Positions 25,526 to 32,297 of a stretch of DNA of 32,297 bases are shown one piece after another. Under the pieces are notes generated by a model, which saw nothing but the letters and a program-made list of their open reading frames with translations, made no database searches and was not told the origin of the DNA. Position 1 is the first letter of the stretch; the number at the start of each line of letters is the position of its first letter. The stretch is from Bacteroidales bacterium (lineage in GTDB: Bacteria; Bacteroidota; Bacteroidia; Bacteroidales; JAFGUD01): the NCBI GenBank assembly GCA_016938685.1, contig JAFGUD010000218.1:1-32297 (forward strand). The letters run 5' to 3'. A program made the translations under genes and the position numbers.

Positions 25526-25569
25526 AAAATAAGTTGATTTACAGGCATCTATCTTTATCAACTTATTTT
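25526..25569 (+). terminator. Terminator after the membrane protein gene
   Basis: AAAATAAGTTGAT pairs over 13 bp with ATCAACTTATTTT across an 18-base loop, followed by a long T-run. The loop is longer than usual, but the stem and T-tract fit a rho-independent terminator. Confidence 0.65.
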
Positions 25570-25654
25570 TTTTATTTTATAACACATAGTTGCTTTGTTT
25601 CAAAAAAAAAAATACAATGTTTTGCTTATACCTACAAAAACATAATATTAAACC

Positions 25655-26398
25655 GTGGAAAGTTTTAAACCTCTTTTAGAATATAAAAAAGCTTTTAAGG
25701 GAGATAAATTTTACAAATTAGACATATCCCTAAATGCACGAAAATTAGTTATACCTGACATTCACGGCTGTAATGACACATTTATTGAACTTTTAAACAA
25801 AATTAAATTAGAAAGAACCAACTATCTTTTTCTTTTAGGAGACTATATTGACAGAGGAGAAAAAAGCAAAGAAGTAATTGACACCATAATTTCACTCATA
25901 AAAAACAATTACAAAATTTTCCCTTTACGCGGAAATCACGAACAAATAATATTAGAGAAACATAATAAAAATTACACCGAAGAAGAATTAAAATTCTCAA
26001 GATCATTAAAAAGAAAAAATAAATTTGTTGAAAAAAATAAAATCAAAAAACAATACTTAAGCTTTTTTTCAAATTTGCCTTATTATTACGAACTAAATAC
26101 TCATTTTTTAGTTCATGCTGGATTTAACTTTTCTGAAACAAATTTTCTTTCAGATTATAACAGCATGCTTTGGATAAACGAAATTAAAGAAAAAGATATT
26201 AATAAAAAAATGATTATCGGACATAAACCTACAAGTTTATCACAAATACAGATGGAAATAAAAAACAAAAACAAAATAATTCATTTAGACAATGGTTGTG
26301 TTTTTAAAAGTAATACAAATTTTGGAAACTTACTTTGCCTTGAATTAGACACTAACGAATTATTCATTCAAAAAAATATTGAAAGAAATCACACATAA
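25655..26398 (+). CDS. PP1/lambda-type metallophosphoesterase (Ser/Thr phosphatase-like)
   Basis: This 247-residue protein carries the phosphoprotein-phosphatase metal-site motifs in order: PDIHG (D35, H37), GDYIDRG (D63, D66-R67-G68), RGNHE (N94-H95), 'FLVHAGF' and 'IIGHKPT'. Bacterial members of this group dephosphorylate Ser/Thr/Tyr phosphoproteins or small nucleotides such as diadenosine tetraphosphate, so the substrate is open. It has no signal peptide. The start is a GTG at 25655; no ATG exists in frame before the catalytic motifs, so GTG is the likely start. The gene stands alone after the terminator at 25526-25569. A run of 11 A residues (25602-25612) lies in its promoter region. A link to the unknown membrane protein upstream is possible but unsupported. 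Confidence 0.85.
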   Translation: MESFKPLLEYKKAFKGDKFYKLDISLNARKLVIPDIHGCNDTFIELLNKIKLERTNYLFLLGDYIDRGEKSKEVIDTIISLIKNNYKIFPLRGNHEQIILEKHNKNYTEEELKFSRSLKRKNKFVEKNKIKKQYLSFFSNLPYYYELNTHFLVHAGFNFSETNFLSDYNSMLWINEIKEKDINKKMIIGHKPTSLSQIQMEIKNKNKIIHLDNGCVFKSNTNFGNLLCLELDTNELFIQKNIERNHT

Positions 26399-26496
26399 AT
26401 AAAAGATATTTTTTATTTTTAGTTAAAAAATTAAAATATACTTATAACTTTTAACAACTGACTTATAATAACAATAAACAAAAAAATTATAAAATT

Positions 26497-27015
26497 ATGG
26501 CAATAATCAGAAAACTAAAAGGAACAACCCCCAAAATAGCAGACGACGTTTTTTTAGCAGAAAACTGTGCAATAATAGGCGACGTAGAAATAGAAACAGG
26601 CTCAAACATTTGGTACAATGCAGTAATTAGAGGTGATGTAAATTACATAAAAATAGGCAAAGATGTAAACATACAAGATAATGTAGTTGTACACTGCACA
26701 TATCAAAAATTTGCAACTAACATCAAAGATCGAGTTTCAATCGGACATAGTGCCGTTATCCATGGTTGCACAATAAACGAAGACGTTTTAATAGGCATGG
26801 GAGCGATAATAATGGACAATGTTGAAATAGGTTCAAATTCTGTAATAGCAGCCGGGAGCGTTGTTGTTCCAAATACCATAGTTGAATCGAATAGTGTTTA
26901 TGCCGGTACACCTGCAAAAAAAGTAAAAACTACCGATAATAAACTCTCTGAACTAATAAAAAGCACAACAGTTAACTATAAAAAATATGTTTCGTGGTAT
27001 GTTGATGAAGAATAA
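26497..27015 (+). CDS. Gamma-carbonic-anhydrase-like left-handed beta-helix protein
   Basis: This 172-residue protein is built from hexapeptide repeats ('CAIIGDVEIETGSNIWYNAVI', 'IGSNSVIAAGSVVVPNTIV'), which fold as a left-handed beta-helix trimer. The three histidines that bind zinc in gamma-carbonic anhydrases are present: H66 in VVVHCT, and H84 and H89 in GHSAVIHGC. Proteins of this type (YrdA/PaaY/CaiE-like) occur widely; some hydrate CO2, others are inactive or act as thioesterases, so catalysis is not certain. It is cytoplasmic, with no signal peptide. The C-terminal helix 'LSELIKSTTVNYKKYVSWY' is typical. Its stop codon is only 3 bases from the stop of the convergent HAD gene, leaving no room for a terminator between them. 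Confidence 0.9.
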   Translation: MAIIRKLKGTTPKIADDVFLAENCAIIGDVEIETGSNIWYNAVIRGDVNYIKIGKDVNIQDNVVVHCTYQKFATNIKDRVSIGHSAVIHGCTINEDVLIGMGAIIMDNVEIGSNSVIAAGSVVVPNTIVESNSVYAGTPAKKVKTTDNKLSELIKSTTVNYKKYVSWYVDEE

Positions 27016-27018
27016 AAA

Positions 27019-27654
27019 TTACTCTTTAAAATAGCCATTCACAAAATCTACAATTTCTTGAGTTGAATTTGCTATGCCGTAAGGATTAAATTTTTTAAGA
27101 GCCTTTTCAGAATTAAAGCCCCAAGTAACGGCAACAGATTTTATTTTTGCTTTATTTGATGCTTCAATATCTCTGGTTTCGTCTCCAACATATATAATTT
27201 GATGATTTTTAATTTTATGTGATTTGATGATTTTTTTCAAGGAAATATGTTTTCCAAAAACTTGAAATTCACTTCTTACATCAGAAATATATTGTTTTAA
27301 ATTGTGTTTTAACAAAAAATGTTCTACGTTTTCAGTAGTATTTGAAGTTAAAATTCCAATATAATATGTATCCGAAAATTCTTTTAACATTTCAGGAGCA
27401 CCCCCAACAGGTTGAAGTTGTTCTATTCGTTTATTCATTTCAATTTTAAAAATTGGTGCTAAAATGGGTATTTTGATTAAAGGCACCTTAAACTCCTTAA
27501 TCATTTCTTGCGAACTTAAAGATTTATAATACTCAATTTTAGACATATCAACAGTCTTAAAATTGTATTTAGGAGCTAAATAGTTAACTATTTCAATGCC
27601 TAATTTAAAACTATCGGCAATAGTTCCATCAAAATCGAAATAAACGTAGTTCAT
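27019..27654 (-). CDS. HAD-superfamily phosphatase (phosphoglycolate-phosphatase-like)
   Basis: This 211-residue hydrolase has the four HAD motifs: DFDGT with D7 and D9, 'ILTSNT' with T103-S104, K135 in FGKHIS, and GDETRD (G157 to D162). The helical cap at about 15-85 places it in subfamily I with phosphoglycolate phosphatases. The substrate is a small phosphate ester and is not readable; phosphoglycolate or pyrophosphate are possible. No signal peptide is present. It is convergent with the gamma-carbonic-anhydrase-like gene (3-base gap) and divergent from the FKBP lipoprotein gene. This is distinct from the HAD-type PgmB at 16267, which has different specificity residues. Confidence 0.87.
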   Translation of the reverse strand: MNYVYFDFDGTIADSFKLGIEIVNYLAPKYNFKTVDMSKIEYYKSLSSQEMIKEFKVPLIKIPILAPIFKIEMNKRIEQLQPVGGAPEMLKEFSDTYYIGILTSNTTENVEHFLLKHNLKQYISDVRSEFQVFGKHISLKKIIKSHKIKNHQIIYVGDETRDIEASNKAKIKSVAVTWGFNSEKALKKFNPYGIANSTQEIVDFVNGYFKE

Positions 27655-27728
27655 TTTTTTTAATTAAGTTTGCAAAGAAAAAATTTTTTATCAACATTTA
27701 AAATTACTTTTTGTCAAAAAATAAAAAT

Positions 27729-28958
27729 ATGGCTTTCAAATATATAAAATCAATTCTATTTTCAGTTTCGATATTGATAGTATTTAACGGTTGTTTTAAA
27801 CAAAGAGCATTAAACGAACTCGAAACACAACAAATAATGTCGTATATTTACAATTTAGGTTTAGATTTTGACACCCTTTCATCTGGAGTTTTGTTTCATA
27901 AAACATATTTGGGTGAAGGAAATAAATTCACTAAAAATCAAAGAGTTACAGTAATTTATGACGGATATAATTTAGACGAAGAAAGATATTTTACACAAAA
28001 TGACACTTTTTCATTCATTGTGGGCAACAAACAAATTCTTCCGGGCTGGAATGATGTAGCTGAACAATTAGCAAACGGAGGTGCCGGAATAGTAATTTTT
28101 CCTTACAATAAAGCTTTTGACGTTTACCAAACTCCCGACATTCCTGCATATTCAACATTAATTTACTCTTTTCATTTATTAACAGAAAACTACCGCATAC
28201 AACAAAACACATCGTTTTGGCAATATGTTGAAGCTTATGATTCTATATTAACTTTTTATGACGATAGCTTATGTTATGTTAAATATTTTGACGGATTAGG
28301 AAATTTAATTTCATCTAATAATTTATCAATTGATTATTCTTTGTACACAATAAACGATTCCTTAATCACAAATGCAGATTCATTTTACGTTGATTTTTCA
28401 AATCCTAACATTGCTACTGGATTATTAGAAGCACTTTCTGAAATGTACGAAGGTGAAATGGGTAAAATTATGATACCTCCATCACTTTCATATATTGGGG
28501 ATAATATTTACAATTTAAAACCATACACAGCTCTGTATGCAGTGGCAAGAATTATTTCGCCCGAAAAAGACGTAAATCAAACAAGCAAAATAAACAAATA
28601 CCTGTTTTTAAACAAAATTACGCCTGATTCCATTCTTCCATCAAACATTTATTATTTTGTTGACAAAGAAGCACCGGACACCGCAATTAGTCCTGTTGAT
28701 GGAGATATAATTATTTACTCGGATTCTTTATTTTTAATTAATCACAATTACGCAATATCCGGGTGCAATGAATGTACCGCAACATTAAACAGTTTAAACT
28801 TTTTTTCGGGGAAATTATTAGCCATTAAAGCAATGAAAAAAGGAGAAGAGGCAACATTTATTATTCCTTACCAAAAAGCATACGGAAGTATAGGGCAAGG
28901 AATAATTCCACCTTATGCAACTCTAGTTTATAAAATAAAACTAACTGATATTCAGTAA
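27729..28958 (+). CDS. Lipoprotein with tandem FKBP-type peptidyl-prolyl isomerase domains
   Basis: This 409-residue protein starts at ATG 27729 with a lipoprotein signal ending VFNGC (C22). A TTG at 27711 is rejected because it falls in a promoter-like TACTTTTTG and would put a charged extension before the signal. Residues 70-152 form a recognisable FKBP domain ('VTVIYDGYN', 'FSFIVGNKQILPGW', 'AYSTLIYSFHLL'). Two further units carry FKBP C-terminal signatures: about 165-277 ('EGEMGKIMIPPSLSYIG', 'YTALYAVARII') and about 300-409 ('EATFIIPYQKAYGSIGQGII', 'YATLVYKIKL'). Only the first and third keep much of the active-site pattern. FKBP lipoproteins assist folding of envelope proteins, and in gliding Bacteroidota the FKBP lipoprotein GldI has a related role, but this is not shown to be GldI. 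No acids follow the lipid Cys, so it probably faces the periplasm. Confidence 0.78.
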   Translation: MAFKYIKSILFSVSILIVFNGCFKQRALNELETQQIMSYIYNLGLDFDTLSSGVLFHKTYLGEGNKFTKNQRVTVIYDGYNLDEERYFTQNDTFSFIVGNKQILPGWNDVAEQLANGGAGIVIFPYNKAFDVYQTPDIPAYSTLIYSFHLLTENYRIQQNTSFWQYVEAYDSILTFYDDSLCYVKYFDGLGNLISSNNLSIDYSLYTINDSLITNADSFYVDFSNPNIATGLLEALSEMYEGEMGKIMIPPSLSYIGDNIYNLKPYTALYAVARIISPEKDVNQTSKINKYLFLNKITPDSILPSNIYYFVDKEAPDTAISPVDGDIIIYSDSLFLINHNYAISGCNECTATLNSLNFFSGKLLAIKAMKKGEEATFIIPYQKAYGSIGQGIIPPYATLVYKIKLTDIQ

Positions 28959-28974
28959 ATTAAATCAAGTTTAT

Positions 28975-29175
28975 TTAATGTTTAATTGAATGATTATAAG
29001 ATTGAAAATTATATTTTCCGGCAAATGGACATTCACTACAAGAGCCAGTGGCACACCCTTTACAGGGTGAATTTTTACTTATTTTATTAGCATTACGGAA
29101 AAACTTAATAGTTTTATAAATCACATAACCAAATGCAAATGCGATAATTATATATGTTAATATTTCTTGAAACAT
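28975..29175 (-). CDS. FeoB-associated small Cys-rich membrane protein
   Basis: This 66-residue protein has one N-terminal membrane segment (about 5-24, 'ILTYIIIAFAFGYVIYKTI') and a cysteine-rich segment 'SPCKGCATGSCSECPF' with C38, C41, C46 and C49. Small proteins of this form (FeoB-associated family) are encoded next to feoB in many bacteria and are thought to aid Fe2+ uptake, perhaps by binding iron or FeoB on the inner face. It follows feoAB by 80 bases on the same strand, with the third repeat tract in between, and is convergent with the FKBP gene (16-base gap). Function in iron uptake is inferred from family and position. Confidence 0.85.
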   Translation of the reverse strand: MFQEILTYIIIAFAFGYVIYKTIKFFRNANKISKNSPCKGCATGSCSECPFAGKYNFQSYNHSIKH

Positions 29176-29192
29176 AATTTATATTTTAAAAA

Positions 29193-29253
29193 GGTTTCAG
29201 GTTGTGGGTAACTAACTACTGTACAACTCGACAAACTCAAAAACTCAAAAACT
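29193..29253. repeat. Intergenic degenerate 7-9 bp repeat tract after feoAB
   Basis: On the minus strand the units read AGTTTTTG, AGTTTTTG, AGTTTGTCG, AGTTGTAC, then AGTAGTT. Beyond these the plus strand shows GGTTTCAG, GTTGTGG. The unit AGTTTGTCG matches the 9-mer of the tract at 2381-2443, and the GTT heptamers resemble 4887-4949. It fills the gap between feoAB and the Cys-rich gene. Confidence 0.6.
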
Positions 29254-29255
29254 GG

Positions 29256-31763
29256 TTAACTCACCACCAAATTACCTATTTGATAAATTGCAAAAGCAAG
29301 TACCCACGCAATAGCAGTAGTATATACTACCATAAAGGCTGCCCATTTCCAACTTCCGCTTTCTTTTCTTACAGCAGCAATTGTAGCAATACACGGAAAA
29401 TAAATGAGAACAAACGCCAAAAAAGACAAAGCCGTTATTGGCGTAAAAATCTTCTTTCCTTTAAGCTTTCCGGTCTCATAAGTTGCCTTTTTTAAGGCAT
29501 CTGAAAGATTGTCATCACCATCAGTTTGAAAAAGAACACCAAGCGTGCTTACAACTATTTCTTTTGCCGTAACGCCGCTAATAACACCAACAGTCATTTT
29601 CCAATCAAAGCCTAAAGGACGCATAATAGGCTCAAAAAAATGGCCAATCATACCAATAAAAGATTTTGCCTGATGCTCGGCAATAAATTTTTTTTGCAAA
29701 TTTTTTATCTGATTATCTAAATTCGTTTTACTGGTATCTTTTTGATTTTCAGATAAAAACCCAATGTTATGATAATACTCATTCTGCAAATTTTCAATTT
29801 TTAACTGGTATTGATATTTTATTTTATTATGTTGCGGAAAATATCCCAAAGCCCAAATAATAATACTGGCAATAAGAATAATACCCCCCATTTTCTTTAA
29901 ATAAGACTGACCTTTATGCCACACATGTTTAAAAATAACTTTAATAGTTGGCATTCGGTACGGCGGTAATTCCATAACAAAAGGCGCTTCTTTTGATTTA
30001 AAAATTGTTTTTTTAAACAAAACAGCTACCAAAACAGCCATTAAAATTCCGGTTAAATATATACCAAACAAAACTGTTCCGGCATTTTTCGGAAAAACAG
30101 TTCCAACAATAAGCAAATAAATAGGCAAACGAGCACTGCACGACATAAACGGATTAATTAACATTGTTAATAATCTATCGCCACGATTTTCGATTGTTCT
30201 GGTTGACATAATTGCCGGCACATTGCAGCCAAACCCCATCAATAAAGGGATAAAAGATTTTCCGTGAAGTCCAATTTTGTGCATCAATTTATCCATAATA
30301 AAAGCTACACGCCCCATGTATCCGGTATCTTCCATCAATGAAATAAAAAGAAAAAGGATAAGAATATTAGGCAAAAACACTATAACACTACCAACTCCTT
30401 GAATAATTCCGTCAACAATCAGATCTTTGAGCATACCTTCGGGCATAAATTTTTGCAGTAACCCTGAAGTATATTGAACTATCCAGTCAATCCATTGCAT
30501 TGGATATTCACCTAATTTAAAGGTAGATATAAACATCAAATACAAAAAAAGAAAAAAAATCGGGAAGCCCCAAAATTTATGCGTAATAAGAACATCAATA
30601 GCTTTAGTTGTTTTAAATCTGTCAATCGTTCCATCTTTATACGTTTCGTGCAAAGCACCGGCAATAAAACCATACCTGGCATCAGTTATAAGAGTTTCGC
30701 TATCATCTCTTAAATGAATTTTGAGCTTCTGAGTTTGTTTATTTGTTTCATTTTTAATTCCATTAATATTTCTACATTTTGAAACAATATCAAAAACATC
30801 TGTATCATTTTCAAGCAGTTTTATAGCCAAAAATCTTGTAGAAATTTTATCAGAAAGCCATTGATTTTCACGTATTTTTATCTTTTTTTGTATAGATTTT
30901 ATTGAATTTTCAATTTCCTTACCATAATTTATGTGAATATGCCTTTGGCAAGTAGCTTCATCTTCATAAACTTTAGCAATTTTATCAAACAATTCTTCAA
31001 TTCCTCTACCCTTAGCTGCAACGGTTGGAATTATAGGGATTCCGAGCAAAGTTGAGAGCATTTGAATGTCAAGTTCAGCTTTTTTCTTTTCAAGTTCATC
31101 AAACATGTTTAAAGCAATTACAACTTTAATGTCCATATCAATTAACTGAGAAGAAAGATATAAATTACGTTCAAGGTTAGAAGCATCAACCACATTTACA
31201 ACAACATCGGGCATTTCGTTAATAATATGCTTACGCACAAAAAGTTCTTCGGGCGAAAAAGCACTAATTGAATAAGTTCCTGGTAAATCAGTAATATAAA
31301 ATTTATATCCGTTTTGCTTTAATTTGCCAATTTTAGCATCAATAGTAACACCGCTGTAATTCCCAACATGTTCGTCGGTTCCGGCAGCATAATTAAAGAG
31401 TGTTGTTTTTCCGCAATTTGGATTTCCGACCAATGCTACATTTATTTCCTTACCTCTTTCAATTGCCTGCTGTTTCCAAACCTCCTCGGTTATTGTAAAC
31501 GAACCATTTGAAGGCAACGATATTTCTTTTTTCAGATCATTAAAAAGTAAAATTTCAACAAGATTTGCTTCACTTTTTCGCAGTGAAACCTCATAATCCA
31601 TAATATTATATTCAATAGGATCTTTCAGAGGAGCGTATTTTGTAACGCTAACTTCTTTTCCTCTAACAAACCCCATCTCTATAAGTCTTTTTCGAAAAGC
31701 TCCGCGACCTATTACTTTTGTAATAATTCCTTTTTCTCCTTCTTTTAATTCTGATAGTCGCAT
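29256..31763 (-). CDS. feoB: FeoA-FeoB fusion, ferrous iron transporter
   Basis: This 835-residue protein imports Fe2+ across the inner membrane. An N-terminal FeoA SH3-like domain (about 1-75, 'LKEGEKGIITKVIGRG') is fused to FeoB. The G domain has G1 GNPNCGKT (113-120), G2 'GNYSGVT' (134-140), G3 DLPG (159-162), G4 NMFD (219-222) and a G5-like 'AAKGRG'. A helical spacer domain follows. The membrane part begins near 390 and includes the conserved gate-type motif 'LMGFGCNVPAIMSTRTIE' and a second gate copy region. Such FeoAB fusions are common in Bacteroidota. The long charged loop at about 655-720 ('KIKYQYQLKIENLQNEYYH') is between membrane segments. It is followed by the Cys-rich partner gene. 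Three palindromic structures lie in its upstream region, probably regulatory. Confidence 0.95.
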   Translation of the reverse strand: MRLSELKEGEKGIITKVIGRGAFRKRLIEMGFVRGKEVSVTKYAPLKDPIEYNIMDYEVSLRKSEANLVEILLFNDLKKEISLPSNGSFTITEEVWKQQAIERGKEINVALVGNPNCGKTTLFNYAAGTDEHVGNYSGVTIDAKIGKLKQNGYKFYITDLPGTYSISAFSPEELFVRKHIINEMPDVVVNVVDASNLERNLYLSSQLIDMDIKVVIALNMFDELEKKKAELDIQMLSTLLGIPIIPTVAAKGRGIEELFDKIAKVYEDEATCQRHIHINYGKEIENSIKSIQKKIKIRENQWLSDKISTRFLAIKLLENDTDVFDIVSKCRNINGIKNETNKQTQKLKIHLRDDSETLITDARYGFIAGALHETYKDGTIDRFKTTKAIDVLITHKFWGFPIFFLFLYLMFISTFKLGEYPMQWIDWIVQYTSGLLQKFMPEGMLKDLIVDGIIQGVGSVIVFLPNILILFLFISLMEDTGYMGRVAFIMDKLMHKIGLHGKSFIPLLMGFGCNVPAIMSTRTIENRGDRLLTMLINPFMSCSARLPIYLLIVGTVFPKNAGTVLFGIYLTGILMAVLVAVLFKKTIFKSKEAPFVMELPPYRMPTIKVIFKHVWHKGQSYLKKMGGIILIASIIIWALGYFPQHNKIKYQYQLKIENLQNEYYHNIGFLSENQKDTSKTNLDNQIKNLQKKFIAEHQAKSFIGMIGHFFEPIMRPLGFDWKMTVGVISGVTAKEIVVSTLGVLFQTDGDDNLSDALKKATYETGKLKGKKIFTPITALSFLAFVLIYFPCIATIAAVRKESGSWKWAAFMVVYTTAIAWVLAFAIYQIGNLVVS

Positions 31764-31790
31764 AAAATAATTGAAAATTACTAATATTTT

Positions 31791-31850
31791 AGAAGCTGAA
31801 ATTTCATTTAATTCTTAATAACTTTTAATATTTAAACAATTTCAGCTTCT
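31791..31850 (-). promoter_or_regulatory. Long inverted repeat in the feoAB leader
   Basis: AGAAGCTGAAATT (31791-31803) and its exact complement AATTTCAGCTTCT (31838-31850) are a perfect 13-bp inverted repeat separated by 34 bases; inner TTTAA / TTAAA pairs extend it. It lies 27 bases before the feoAB start and, if the promoter call is right, at the very 5' end of the mRNA. Confidence 0.6.
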
Positions 31851-31853
31851 TTG

Positions 31854-31884
31854 CAAAAATGTATATAAAAATATTTATATACAA
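31854..31884 (-). promoter_or_regulatory. Putative feoAB promoter
   Basis: On the minus strand TTG (31884-31882) is followed after 20 bases by CATTTTTG (31861-31854), one base from TAnnTTTG. The spacer is occupied by a palindrome (31861-31882) and the -33 element is overlapped by another (31884-31901). Confidence 0.4.
31861..31882. promoter_or_regulatory. Palindrome GTATATAAA-AATA-TTTATATAC in the feoAB promoter spacer
   Basis: Perfect 9-bp arms with a 4-base centre, lying exactly between the putative -33 and -7 elements, a usual place for a repressor operator. I do not recognise a known Fur or DtxR box in it. Confidence 0.5.
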
Positions 31885-31901
31885 TACCTACAAATAGGTA
31901 T
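31884..31901. promoter_or_regulatory. Palindrome ATACCTA-CAAA-TAGGTAT upstream of feoAB
   Basis: Perfect 7-bp arms with a 4-base centre, overlapping the putative -33 element. Possible operator for an iron-responsive regulator; identity of the regulator unknown. Confidence 0.5.
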
Positions 31902-31940
31902 ATGAAGTTAATTTACAGAAATTATATTTTCACAAAAACA

Positions 31941-32297
31941 TTAAATAAACCTGCCAAGTTTAAATCCAAATGTAAAAGTTCGGGGCAATAAAGGTCCATA
32001 AATGTAGCCGGCATCTCTGTTTATTCCAATGTCAAAATCATTTTGATAGCTGTTAAAAATATTTTTCACTCCTGCATTAAACTGAATTTTAAACTGGTTA
32101 GTAATTTTAAAAGATTGAGAAAAATTAAAACCAAACTCGAAAAAGTCATCGGTTTTCACCAATTCATCTGTTTCAATTAAATTGCCGTTATTATCAAATC
32201 CTCCGGCAAAGTGAGGAACAAGCATTGAACCGGTGTAATTATTTAATAAAGATATACTTGTATTTTCAAAGGGATTAAAATAAATAACAGCATAACC
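31941..32297 (-). CDS. TonB-dependent outer-membrane receptor, C-terminal part only
   Basis: The frame is open from the window edge to a TAA at 31941, giving the last 118 residues of a longer protein. Alternating strands ('FFEFGFNFSQSFKI', 'KIQFNAGVKNIFNSYQNDFD', 'GYIYGPLLPRTFTFGFKLGR') and an aromatic-rich end are typical of the C-terminal beta-barrel of TonB-dependent receptors, and 'VKNIFNSYQNDFD' followed by 'GPLLPRTFTFGFK' is a common ending. It lies upstream of feoAB on the same strand with 177 bases between, so an iron-related ligand (siderophore or haem) is possible but not shown. An internal Met near 32225 is not the true start because the frame continues upstream to the edge. Confidence 0.8.
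   Translation of the reverse strand, partial: GYAVIYFNPFENTSISLLNNYTGSMLVPHFAGGFDNNGNLIETDELVKTDDFFEFGFNFSQSFKITNQFKIQFNAGVKNIFNSYQNDFDIGINRDAGYIYGPLLPRTFTFGFKLGRFI

Noticed and set aside
27711-27728. TTG start for the FKBP lipoprotein
   Set aside because: It adds SKNKN before an otherwise typical lipoprotein signal and lies in a promoter-like TACTTTTTG; ATG 27729 is better.
31884-31901. Palindrome as a classical DtxR/IdeR box
   Set aside because: The arms read CCT...AGG, the opposite orientation to the AGG...CCT of DtxR boxes, so only an unspecified operator is proposed.

Overview
The window looks like chromosomal DNA from an AT-rich member of the Bacteroidota. The evidence is a SusC/SusD pair, lipoproteins with short Bacteroidota-style signal peptides, a secreted peptidase with a type IX secretion (T9SS) C-terminal domain, a FeoA-FeoB fusion, and several promoter elements of the Bacteroidota form (TTG, about 19-20 bases, TAnnTTTG). 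I cannot place it to genus. There are no tRNA or rRNA genes, CRISPR arrays or insertion sequences that I can see. No gene-free gap exceeds about 205 bases.

Layout. Position 1-885 (minus) is the 5' part of an Omp85-like outer-membrane protein gene that runs off the window. Positions 965-16926 form one starch/malto-oligosaccharide locus. On the minus strand are susC, susD and a SusE/F-like lipoprotein (13203 to 7466, closed by a terminator), then a second unit with a GH65 maltose phosphorylase and two GH13 lipoprotein amylases (7272 to 965, closed by a terminator). Divergently on the plus strand are a LacI-type regulator, an SLC45-like sugar transporter and beta-phosphoglucomutase (13408 to 16926). 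The genes fit one route: surface amylases and SusC/D/E take in glucans, the inner-membrane carrier imports maltose, GH65 phosphorolyses it to glucose and beta-glucose-1-phosphate, and PgmB makes glucose-6-phosphate. A perfect LacI-type palindrome lies in the divergent intergenic region.

Positions 17047-29175 are a mixed housekeeping and accessory stretch: a Crp/Fnr regulator with partly conserved FNR cysteines, a gingipain-like C25 peptidase with a T9SS sorting domain, a small MerR-like regulator, a thioredoxin-DUF58 pair, a 745-residue one-pass membrane protein of unknown function built from repeated beta-sandwich modules, a PP1-like phosphatase, a gamma-carbonic-anhydrase-like protein, a HAD phosphatase and a multi-FKBP lipoprotein. 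Positions 28975-31763 are a ferrous-iron uptake unit (FeoAB fusion plus a small Cys-rich partner), preceded by a promoter region full of palindromes. The window ends in the 3' part of a TonB-dependent receptor gene.

The most unusual items are the 745-residue membrane protein, the drifting 7-9 bp intergenic repeat tracts at three gene junctions, the hairpins at both sus gene junctions, the stacked palindromes before feoAB, and a GH13 enzyme with altered conserved motifs.
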